Assembly (NCBI GenBank): GCA_947454745.1
Contig: CANGMV010000094.1
Location: 1 to 5,319 of the forward strand
DNA: 5,319 nt
Direction: 5' to 3'
Origin: Bacteroidota bacterium
GTDB lineage: Bacteria; Bacteroidota; Bacteroidia; Chitinophagales; Chitinophagaceae
A program made the translations under genes and the position numbers. The notes below the pieces were generated by a model that saw only the letters and a program-made list of their open reading frames with translations, searched no databases and was not told where the DNA came from. Positions 1 to 5,319 of the stretch are shown here, in pieces. Position 1 is the first letter of the stretch; each line of letters opens with the position of its first letter.

Positions 1-411
1 GGCACTTCTAATTTTTGGAAATTTGATTTTTTGACCAACGTGTTATTTGTAATCGTATCCATTCCATTAAACTATTACCTAATTAAGCATTATGATTTAA
101 CAGGATTGGCTTATTCTAATTTAATCGCATACACCCTATATAATTCGGTACGATTTGGATTTTTGTACAAAAAATTCAACCTGCAACCCTATAGCTGGAA
201 GCATGGTGGCTTTTTAGTATTAAGTATAGGACTCATGTTATTGGTACATCAAATTCCTTCTTCTGAAAATTTTGTATTGAATATTGCCATTCAATCTTTG
301 GTTTATGGTATTGGCTTTTATCTGCTTACAGCCTGGATCAATCCAGCTCCTGAGATTTTAGATTACTTTAATGAATTTGCAAAGAAAGGCTATCGAAAAC
401 TATTTAAGTAG
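1..411 (+). CDS. Polysaccharide/oligosaccharide flippase-like membrane protein, C-terminal part (5' end outside window)
   Basis: The frame is open from the first base, so the gene starts outside the window; 136 residues and the stop TAG (409-411) are visible. The fragment is very hydrophobic, with about four likely membrane helices: roughly residues 10-27, 33-50, 60-75 and 84-105. Short polar turns separate them, and a basic tail ends in KKGYRKLFK. The start (GTSNFWKFDF), the PLNYYLI stretch and the following GLAYSNLIAYTLYN helix resemble the C-terminal half of Bacteroidota Wzx/MATE-like flippases. That family moves lipid-linked sugar units across the inner membrane for O-antigen, capsule or cell-wall polymers. 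The substrate cannot be told from this part. A TTG at 31 could be read as a start, but the family-like sequence runs upstream of it, so it is internal. The last 12 bp overlap the end of mqnA on the other strand. Another multi-pass exporter remains possible because the N-terminal half is missing. Confidence 0.75.
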   Translation, partial: GTSNFWKFDFLTNVLFVIVSIPLNYYLIKHYDLTGLAYSNLIAYTLYNSVRFGFLYKKFNLQPYSWKHGGFLVLSIGLMLLVHQIPSSENFVLNIAIQSLVYGIGFYLLTAWINPAPEILDYFNEFAKKGYRKLFK

Positions 412-1143
412 GGATAAAAACAACTCTAACCCTTTTCGCTTTTCCGATGTAAATGCATAGCTGATATTTTCGGCATAGTATTTGTGTAAGTCGTATACTT
501 GTTCCGACATTGGTATGCCATCAATTACTTCATGTAAATGATTCAATCCATAAGCATTTGCCTTATCGAATGCATCCATAAATTCCGCAGGGATAGGTTT
601 ATTCGCAATCCAAGTAGCGAATACGAAAGGCAAGTTTGTATATTCCACCCAATTAGATGCTAAATCGTAAATGTATTTATAATGTGGTCTCGCTGCTAAA
701 GCCCTATCTCCTATAATCACTCCTGCAGTAGTTCCATTAATTGCTTGAATATACCCTTCATCCGCCTTTAAAAACTCAACCTCTTTTTTCCAAAAATCTT
801 TTATTAAAATACGGGCTAATTGTACCGAGGTTCTGCTTTGATAATCCAAATACACTTTTTCAATTTGCTCCATGGGCACCTGGCTAAAAATACAAACACT
901 TGCCACTTCTCCTTCAGCCCCAATGCAGTAGTTCGAAACAAAATGAGCCTCCTTCAATAAAGGTGTGATGGCAACAGGTACAAGCCCCATATCAATAGTA
1001 CCATCAATTAAATCCTGGGCAATTTTAGCAGGGTACGCTTTTACCAATTCAATCTGTGGCATTAAGCCCGACTGCTCTAGTCCCAATAATAACGGGCGTG
1101 TGTTTAAATAACTTACCGCCCCAATGCGCCACTTTCTCTCCAA
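400..1143 (-). CDS. mqnA: Chorismate dehydratase MqnA (futalosine menaquinone pathway)
   Basis: MqnA removes water from chorismate to give 3-[(1-carboxyvinyl)oxy]benzoate, the first step of the futalosine route to menaquinone. The protein is a cytoplasmic enzyme with a periplasmic-binding-protein fold. This copy has 247 residues, a normal family length, and no signal peptide. Family marks in order: GAVSYLNTRPL at 8-18, DMGLVPVAI at 51-59, GEVASVCIFS at 78-87, SRTSVQLARIL at 103-113, GVIIGDRAL at 141-149 and LPFVFATW at 171-178. Asn14 in the NTRP motif and Ser82 are the likely equivalents of the catalytic Asn and Ser reported in other MqnA proteins; I infer this from motif position. The start is TTG at 1143. 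No ATG or GTG lies between it and the upstream in-frame stop at 1168-1170, and the conserved motif begins only seven residues later. The stop is TAG (400-402). Its promoter faces that of purB. The later futalosine genes (mqnB, mqnC, mqnD) are not in the window. Confidence 0.93.
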   Translation of the reverse strand: MERKWRIGAVSYLNTRPLLLGLEQSGLMPQIELVKAYPAKIAQDLIDGTIDMGLVPVAITPLLKEAHFVSNYCIGAEGEVASVCIFSQVPMEQIEKVYLDYQSRTSVQLARILIKDFWKKEVEFLKADEGYIQAINGTTAGVIIGDRALAARPHYKYIYDLASNWVEYTNLPFVFATWIANKPIPAEFMDAFDKANAYGLNHLHEVIDGIPMSEQVYDLHKYYAENISYAFTSEKRKGLELFLSLLK

Positions 1144-1149
1144 TTGAAT

Positions 1150-1157
1150 TAACTTTG
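1150..1157 (+). promoter_or_regulatory. Predicted -7 element of purB promoter
   Basis: TAACTTTG matches the Bacteroidota -7 consensus TAnnTTTG at all fixed positions. A start site near 1164 would give a leader of about 30 nt before the purB ATG at 1196. No good TTG lies at the expected -33 distance (about 1125-1130), which falls inside the first codons of mqnA, so the upstream half of this promoter is weak. It is the only TAnnTTTG match on the plus strand in the gap. Confidence 0.5.
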
Positions 1158-1167
1158 CGCAAAGATA
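1150..1167. repeat. 18-bp palindrome joining two opposite -7 elements
   Basis: The central 12 bp, CTTTGCGCAAAG (1153-1164), form a perfect palindrome. It extends to 18 bp (TAACTTTGCGCAAAGATA) with one mismatched pair (1152/1165). Its two halves are the -7 elements of purB (plus) and mqnA (minus), separated by only CG at 1158-1159. Polymerases bound at the two promoters would cover the same DNA, so binding should be mutually exclusive. The palindrome could instead, or also, be the operator of a dimeric regulator. Confidence 0.65.
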
Positions 1168-1190
1168 TCAAAACCAATTGTTAAAAGCAA
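1160..1190 (-). promoter_or_regulatory. Predicted Bacteroidota-type promoter of mqnA
   Basis: Read on the minus strand, TATCTTTG (1167 to 1160) matches the Bacteroidota -7 consensus TAnnTTTG at all fixed positions. A TTG (1190 to 1188) lies 20 nt upstream, a suitable distance for the -33 element. Transcription would begin near 1153, leaving a leader of only about 10 nt before the TTG start codon at 1143. The -33 element sits within the leader of purB, just before its ATG. The match is by eye and no start site has been measured. Confidence 0.6.
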
Positions 1191-1195
1191 TCAAT

Positions 1196-2536
1196 ATGTC
1201 ACAACTTAGTTCCATTTCCCCGATCGATGGTCGTTACCATAAGCAAACTGCTCATTTGAGCGCTTATTTTTCAGAATTTGGCTTAATCAAATACAGGGTA
1301 TTGGTGGAAGTGCATTACTTTTTATTTTTAGCCGACAAAAAATTCTTTAAGGTAACGCCAACACTAAGAAAGATTTTATTGGCAGTTGTTGATAATTTTT
1401 CGGAGGAAGATGCTCAAAAAATTAAACATATCGAAGCCACGACGAATCATGATGTTAAGGCGGTTGAATATTTTTTAAAAGAAATTTTAGACACCCATAA
1501 AGCAAGTGAACTAAAAGAGTGGATTCACTTTGGATTAACTTCTCAGGATATAAACAATACGGCTATTCCATTAAGCTGGAAAGATGCAATGGAAAACAAT
1601 ACATTACCAGCCTTGGTAAATTTGCAAAACAGATTATATCAATTTGCGAAGCAATGGAAGAAAGTTCCTTTATTAGCTCGTACGCATGGCCAAGCAGCCT
1701 CTCCTACTACATTAGGGAAAGAGATCATGGTTTTTGTTGAACGCTTACATAATCAAATTGAATTGTTTGCAGCTATCCCATATGCAGCAAAATTTGGTGG
1801 CGCAACAGGCAACTTTAACGCGCACCATATTGCTTATCCAAAAAAGAATTGGGTTTCTCTAGGCAATGAATTTGTGGAAGATACACTGGGCTTGCAAAGA
1901 ATGCAGTTCACTACTCAAATTGAGCACTACGATAACTTCGCAGCACATTGTGACAACCTAAAAAGAATCAATAATATCTTAATAGACTTGTCACGTGATA
2001 TTTGGACCTATATTTCCATGGACTACTTTAAACAACAAACCAAAAAAGGCGAAGTGGGTTCAAGTGCTATGCCACATAAAGTAAACCCTATTGATTTTGA
2101 AAATGCCGAAGGCAACTTAGGTATTGCCAATGCATTACTAGAACACTTAGCAGCCAAATTACCAATAAGCCGTTTACAAAGAGATTTAACGGATTCAACT
2201 GTATTAAGAAATATTGGTGTACCAGTAGGACATATTGCTATTGCTATCAATTCTCTTGAAAAAGGTTTGGGTAAGTTAATTTTAAACGAAGTAAAAATTC
2301 AGGAGGATTTAGAAAACAACTGGGCAGTGGTAGCGGAAGCGATTCAAACTATTTTACGTCGTGAAAAATATCCTAACCCTTATGAAGCCTTAAAAGATTT
2401 AACAAGAGGCAATAATAAAATTGATAAAAAATCAATGCACAAATTTATTGATGGCTTAAAAGTGACTGCTGCTTTGAAAAAAGAATTAAAGCAAATTACA
2501 CCTCAAAATTACACAGGAATTACAGCGGAGTACTAG
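1196..2536 (+). CDS. purB: Adenylosuccinate lyase PurB
   Basis: PurB acts twice in purine synthesis. It splits SAICAR into AICAR plus fumarate, and adenylosuccinate into AMP plus fumarate, in the cytoplasm as a homotetramer. The 446-residue protein belongs to the fumarase/aspartase superfamily and resembles the E. coli-type PurB (456 aa) from its SPIDGRY start (8-14) onward. Visible motifs are TTNHDVKAVEY (82-92), TSQDINNT (115-122) and ARTHGQ (161-166) with the likely catalytic His164. The superfamily signature GSSAMPHKVNP (288-298) carries the catalytic serine at 289 or 290, followed by IDFENAEGN and LQRDLTDSTVLRN (328-340). A TTG at 1178 would add six residues, but the ATG at 1196 gives the usual family N-terminus. 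No Shine-Dalgarno sequence is seen. The C-terminus stops at TGITAEY, slightly shorter than in E. coli; all motifs are present, so I judge it intact. The last 17 bp overlap the end of the minus-strand exonuclease gene. Confidence 0.97.
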   Translation: MSQLSSISPIDGRYHKQTAHLSAYFSEFGLIKYRVLVEVHYFLFLADKKFFKVTPTLRKILLAVVDNFSEEDAQKIKHIEATTNHDVKAVEYFLKEILDTHKASELKEWIHFGLTSQDINNTAIPLSWKDAMENNTLPALVNLQNRLYQFAKQWKKVPLLARTHGQAASPTTLGKEIMVFVERLHNQIELFAAIPYAAKFGGATGNFNAHHIAYPKKNWVSLGNEFVEDTLGLQRMQFTTQIEHYDNFAAHCDNLKRINNILIDLSRDIWTYISMDYFKQQTKKGEVGSSAMPHKVNPIDFENAEGNLGIANALLEHLAAKLPISRLQRDLTDSTVLRNIGVPVGHIAIAINSLEKGLGKLILNEVKIQEDLENNWAVVAEAIQTILRREKYPNPYEALKDLTRGNNKIDKKSMHKFIDGLKVTAALKKELKQITPQNYTGITAEY

Positions 2537-3092
2537 GCGGCACTATTTTTTTGCGCGGTTCTTTCTTATTCAATAAATAATGAATGGGATCCATGCCCTC
2601 TTTTTCAATGGCCATGGTTAATACTTGAGCAGTCGCGGCAGCGTCTCCCCATGCGCGGTGTCTGCCTTCAATACGAATGCCTAAGTCTCTAGTTAATGAA
2701 CCCAAGCCATACTTAAGAAAGCCAGGAAAAACCTTTTTGCTTAATTTGATAGTACACAACTTAGGCGCCGACCAACTATAGCCATGATGGTTTAATAAAT
2801 AATGTACAAAGCCGTAGTCAAAACTTACATTATGTGCAACAAAAATGCGTCCTTCCAATAAATTATAAATCTGTTGAGCAACTTCCTCGAACAGGGGCGC
2901 AGTGGCCACCATTTCGTCACTAATACCCGTCATATTTACTATAAACGGTGGTATTTTTTGTCGCGGATTAATTAGGGTCACGTATTTGCCCGTCACTTCC
3001 ACCCCATTGTGAATCACAATAGCAATTTCGGTAATACCATGTGTTTGTGGCATCCCTCCAGTGGTTTCTATATCTACGACTGCAAATTCCAT
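2520..3092 (-). CDS. DnaQ-like DEDDh 3'-5' exonuclease (stand-alone domain)
   Basis: This 190-residue protein is essentially one exonuclease domain of the DNA polymerase III epsilon (DnaQ)/RNase T type, which removes nucleotides from 3' ends with two metal ions. The acidic motifs are all present: VDIETTG (6-12) with Asp7 and Glu9, AHNVSFDYGF (86-95) with Asp92, and HRAWGDAAAT (145-154) with His145 and Asp150, which marks the DEDDh subclass. NMTGISDEMV (53-62) is also typical. The frame stays open upstream to 3260, but the ATG at 3092 lies six codons before Asp7 as expected. The extra 56 residues would run antisense across the valS start and do not look family-like, so 3092 is chosen. After about residue 172 there is only a short basic, proline-rich tail. 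No GIY-YIG nuclease or polymerase domain follows, and I see no obvious clamp-binding motif. Whether it proofreads for DnaE or works in repair or RNA trimming cannot be decided, so no gene symbol is given. The stop is TAA (2520-2522). Confidence 0.9.
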   Translation of the reverse strand: MEFAVVDIETTGGMPQTHGITEIAIVIHNGVEVTGKYVTLINPRQKIPPFIVNMTGISDEMVATAPLFEEVAQQIYNLLEGRIFVAHNVSFDYGFVHYLLNHHGYSWSAPKLCTIKLSKKVFPGFLKYGLGSLTRDLGIRIEGRHRAWGDAAATAQVLTMAIEKEGMDPIHYLLNKKEPRKKIVPPSTPL

Positions 3093-3118
3093 TAGGCGCC
3101 AAGTTCGGACATTTTTGT

Positions 3119-3150
3119 CAAAATAAGCTTGCGGCTTTTCCTTATTTTTG
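3119..3150. repeat. Imperfect inverted repeat spanning opposite -7-like elements
   Basis: CAAAATAAG (3119-3127) and CTTATTTTTG (3141-3150) are inverted copies that differ by one extra T, separated by 13 nt. The right arm contains the valS -7 match. On the minus strand the left arm reads CTTATTTTG, one T short of a TAnnTTTG match, and sits about 27 nt upstream of the exonuclease ATG. That is where its promoter would be expected. The layout echoes the mqnA/purB gap, but the minus-strand element is imperfect and no well-spaced -33 was found. Confidence 0.4.
3143..3150 (+). promoter_or_regulatory. Predicted -7 element of valS promoter
   Basis: TATTTTTG matches the Bacteroidota -7 consensus TAnnTTTG. 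A start near 3157 would leave a leader of about 23 nt before the valS ATG at 3180. The nearest upstream TTG triplets are poorly spaced (25 nt at 3115-3117, 11 nt at 3129-3131), so the -33 half is weak. The whole gap upstream of valS is only 87 bp, too short for a T-box type tRNA-sensing leader. Confidence 0.42.
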
Positions 3151-3179
3151 TGGCTCAATTTAGGTAAAGAAAAAATAGC

Positions 3180-5319
3180 ATGGAACTGAGCAAAAATTAT
3201 ATCCCAGGTGAAGTAGAAACCAAATGGTACCAACATTGGATCGACCAAGGTTATTTCCATAGTGAGCCCAATAATAAACCGGCGTATACAGTGGTCATTC
3301 CTCCTCCCAATGTAACAGGTGTTTTACATATGGGCCATTGCTTAAATAATACCATTCAGGATATTTTGGTGCGTCGCGCACGTATGCAAGGTATGAATCC
3401 ATGTTGGGTTCCGGGAACCGATCATGCTTCTATTGCAACAGAGGCAAAAGTGGTAGCCATGTTAAGAGAAAGAGGGATTGCAAAATCATCTTTATCCAGA
3501 GACGAATTTTTAGGGTACGCATGGGAATGGAAAGAAAAATATGGTGGCATTATTTTGCAACAGTTAAGAAAGATGGGTTGCAGCTTGGACTGGGAACGCA
3601 CTTCTTTTACCATGGATCCTGATTATTACGAAACGGTAATTAAAGTATTTGTCGACTTATACAATAAAGGAAAGATTTATCGCGGCAAACGCATGATTAA
3701 TTGGGATGTGCGTGCCAAAACAGCCTTGAGTGATGAAGAGGTAATACATAAGGAAGTGAACGGAAAAATGTATCATATCAGATACAAATTGGATATGCCT
3801 GGTGAGGAATATATAACCATTGCAACCGTTCGTCCTGAAACTATTTTTGGCGATACTGCAATATGTGTGCACCCTAAAGATGATCGATATAAGCATTTGG
3901 TAGGCCAACACGCATTTGTTCCGATGATTAATCGTCGCATTCCTATTATTGCCGATGATTATATCGAAATGGAATTTGGGACAGGTGCTTTAAAAGTAAC
4001 CCCCGCACATGACATTAATGACTTTAACCTGGGTCAAAAACATGGTTTAGAAGTAATTGAAACATTGAATGAGGATGGCACTATGAACGAAGCTGCGCCA
4101 ATGTATGTGGGCAAGGATCGTATTGAAGTAAGAAAAATAATCGCCGGTGATTTAGAAGCGACAGGCAATTTAGTAAAGCTGGAAGATTATGTAAACCAAG
4201 TGGGATTCAGTGAAAGAACCGATGCCATTGTAGAACCAAGATTAAGTTTACAATGGTGGGTGGATATGAAACAATTGGCAGGCCCAGCATTGGAAGCCGT
4301 TATGAGCGACGAAATACAATTCCATCCAGCTAAATTTAAGAATGTGTATCGTCATTGGATGGACAATATTAAGGACTGGTGTATTAGCCGTCAATTGTGG
4401 TGGGGACATCGTATCCCTGCTTGGTATGACGCGGATGGCAATGTATATGTAGCAGAAAACGAAGCTGCAGTAAATGAAAAATATCCTGAAACTAAAGGCA
4501 AAACCTTAACACAGGATGCAGACTGTTTGGATACTTGGTTTAGTAGTTGGTTATGGCCAATTGAAGTTTTCAAAGGAATGTCCAATCCCAACAATGCGGA
4601 GATTAATTATTACTATCCTACTAGTACTTTAGTGACAGCCCCAGAAATTATTTTCTTTTGGGTAGCAAGAATGATTATGGCGGGTGAAGAATACATGGGC
4701 AAAATTCCTTTTAAAGATGTTTACTTCACAGGTATAGTGCGTGATAAACAAGGAAGAAAAATGAGTAAGAGTTTGGGGAATTCTCCAGACTTACTAGGAT
4801 TGATAGATCAATACGGCGCCGATGCAGTTCGTTTTGGAATCATGATTGCCTCTCCCGCAGGCAATGATTTATTGTTTGATGAATCTACATTGGAGCAAGG
4901 AAGAAATTTCAATAGTAAACTATGGAATGCAGCTAAATTGTTGAAAATGTGGGAGGCGCGCATTAGCAAGGAAGGTACTGTGCCACAGGATGCAGCATTT
5001 GCCATGGATTGGTTCCAAGCAAAACTGAGTGCAACGCAAATTGAAGTAGATGAAATGTTAAAGACCTTCCGTTTAAGCGAAGCGTTAAAAACGATTTACG
5101 GATTAATATGGGATGACTATTGTAGTTGGTATTTAGAATGGATCAAGCCAGGATTTGAACAAGCCATCCATGCCGATGTATACAATAAGAGTATTGAATT
5201 TTATGATTCTTTATTACAATTATTACATCCGTTCATGCCATATATTACCGAAGAATTACACCATGCTTTAAAAACACAAACCGAGGATTTATGCGTGAAG
5301 GAATATGAAACCATTGGAA
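3180..5319 (+). CDS. valS: Valyl-tRNA synthetase ValS (3' end outside window)
   Basis: ValRS attaches valine to tRNA-Val in the cytoplasm and hydrolyses mischarged threonine. The frame is open from the ATG at 3180 to the last base: 713 codons plus one base, against roughly 870-900 residues for a full protein. The missing part is the end of the anticodon-binding region and the C-terminal coiled-coil arm. Class I marks are HMGH (50-53) and KMSKS (527-531). The CP1 editing domain shows [15 protein letters not shown] (174-188), TVRPET (216-221) and [10 protein letters not shown] (272-281). Arg218, Lys272, Thr274, Asp278 and Asp281 have the spacing of the editing residues known from Thermus ValRS (R216, K270, T272, D276, D279), so editing looks intact. 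[13 protein letters not shown] (401-413) and DTWFSSW (451-457) belong to the catalytic domain. [12 protein letters not shown] (643-654) and [13 protein letters not shown] (681-693) belong to the anticodon-binding domain. An in-frame stop at 3165-3167 fixes the start. No strong Shine-Dalgarno is seen, only an A-rich stretch. Confidence 0.97.
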   Translation, partial: MELSKNYIPGEVETKWYQHWIDQGYFHSEPNNKPAYTVVIPPPNVTGVLHMGHCLNNTIQDILVRRARMQGMNPCWVPGTDHASIATEAKVVAMLRERGIAKSSLSRDEFLGYAWEWKEKYGGIILQQLRKMGCSLDWERTSFTMDPDYYETVIKVFVDLYNKGKIYRGKRMINWDVRAKTALSDEEVIHKEVNGKMYHIRYKLDMPGEEYITIATVRPETIFGDTAICVHPKDDRYKHLVGQHAFVPMINRRIPIIADDYIEMEFGTGALKVTPAHDINDFNLGQKHGLEVIETLNEDGTMNEAAPMYVGKDRIEVRKIIAGDLEATGNLVKLEDYVNQVGFSERTDAIVEPRLSLQWWVDMKQLAGPALEAVMSDEIQFHPAKFKNVYRHWMDNIKDWCISRQLWWGHRIPAWYDADGNVYVAENEAAVNEKYPETKGKTLTQDADCLDTWFSSWLWPIEVFKGMSNPNNAEINYYYPTSTLVTAPEIIFFWVARMIMAGEEYMGKIPFKDVYFTGIVRDKQGRKMSKSLGNSPDLLGLIDQYGADAVRFGIMIASPAGNDLLFDESTLEQGRNFNSKLWNAAKLLKMWEARISKEGTVPQDAAFAMDWFQAKLSATQIEVDEMLKTFRLSEALKTIYGLIWDDYCSWYLEWIKPGFEQAIHADVYNKSIEFYDSLLQLLHPFMPYITEELHHALKTQTEDLCVKEYETIG

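Noticed and set aside
408..436. Possible hairpin AGGG...CCCT at the flippase/mqnA junction
   Set aside because: The stem is only four base pairs with a loop of more than 15 nt and no proper T run.
1178..1195. TTG at 1178 as the purB start
   Set aside because: It adds six residues with no family match, whereas ATG at 1196 gives the usual PurB N-terminus.
1519..1740. A 73-codon plus-strand open frame inside purB
   Set aside because: It lies wholly within the strongly supported purB frame and its translation resembles no known domain.
2023..2250. A 75-codon minus-strand open frame within purB
   Set aside because: It is an antisense shadow across the conserved PurB signature loop, with no family features.
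2529..2552. Possible intrinsic terminator after purB (short inverted repeat then seven T)
   Set aside because: The only stems found are three to four base pairs with a large loop, too weak for a factor-independent terminator.
3108..3119. Small inverted repeat GACA-TTTT-TGTC upstream of the exonuclease
   Set aside because: Four-base arms in AT-rich DNA are expected by chance, and no function can be assigned.
3093..3179. tRNA-sensing (T-box) or other riboswitch leader upstream of valS
   Set aside because: The gap is 87 bp and the predicted leader about 23 nt, with no T-box sequence or extended structure.
3093..3260. A 56-residue N-terminal extension of the exonuclease from an ATG at 3260
   Set aside because: It runs antisense across the valS start, has no exonuclease-like sequence, and would put the first catalytic Asp at residue 63. 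The ATG at 3092 places it at residue 7, as usual.
3401..5005. Several 63-84 codon open frames on both strands (3401-3622, 3422-3613, 3657-3911, 4391-4594, 4808-5005)
   Set aside because: All lie inside valS, which is continuous and carries every class I synthetase motif. Their translations look like random shadows.

Overview
The window is an AT-rich stretch of ordinary chromosome. It most likely comes from the phylum Bacteroidota, possibly the Chitinophagales/Sphingobacteriia side. Three things suggest this: the protein styles (an E. coli-type PurB, MqnA and ValRS with Bacteroidota-like wording), start codons without clear Shine-Dalgarno sequences, and matches to the Bacteroidota -7 promoter element TAnnTTTG in both divergent intergenic gaps. 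The genus cannot be fixed from the sequence alone.

Five genes lie on alternating strands. (1) 1-411, plus: the C-terminal end of a multi-pass membrane protein of the polysaccharide flippase (Wzx/MATE-like) type, cut by the left edge. (2) 400-1143, minus: mqnA, chorismate dehydratase, first step of the futalosine route to menaquinone. (3) 1196-2536, plus: purB, adenylosuccinate lyase. (4) 2520-3092, minus: a small stand-alone DnaQ-like DEDDh 3'-5' exonuclease. (5) 3180 to the right edge, plus: valS, valyl-tRNA synthetase. It has 713 codons in the window, open to the last base and lacking its C-terminal end.

Every junction is convergent or divergent, so none of these genes is co-transcribed with a neighbour inside the window. 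The two convergent junctions overlap tail to tail (12 bp and 17 bp) and have no convincing terminator. The two divergent gaps are short (52 bp and 87 bp) and each holds promoter-like elements. In the mqnA/purB gap, two opposite -7 elements form one near-perfect 18-bp palindrome, the most interesting non-coding signal here. The exonuclease/valS gap has a looser version of the same arrangement.

The genes are housekeeping functions (envelope polysaccharide export, respiratory quinone synthesis, purine synthesis, DNA processing, translation) with no evident shared pathway. I see no mobile element, CRISPR array, RNA gene, defence system or sign of horizontal transfer, and no new multi-gene system.
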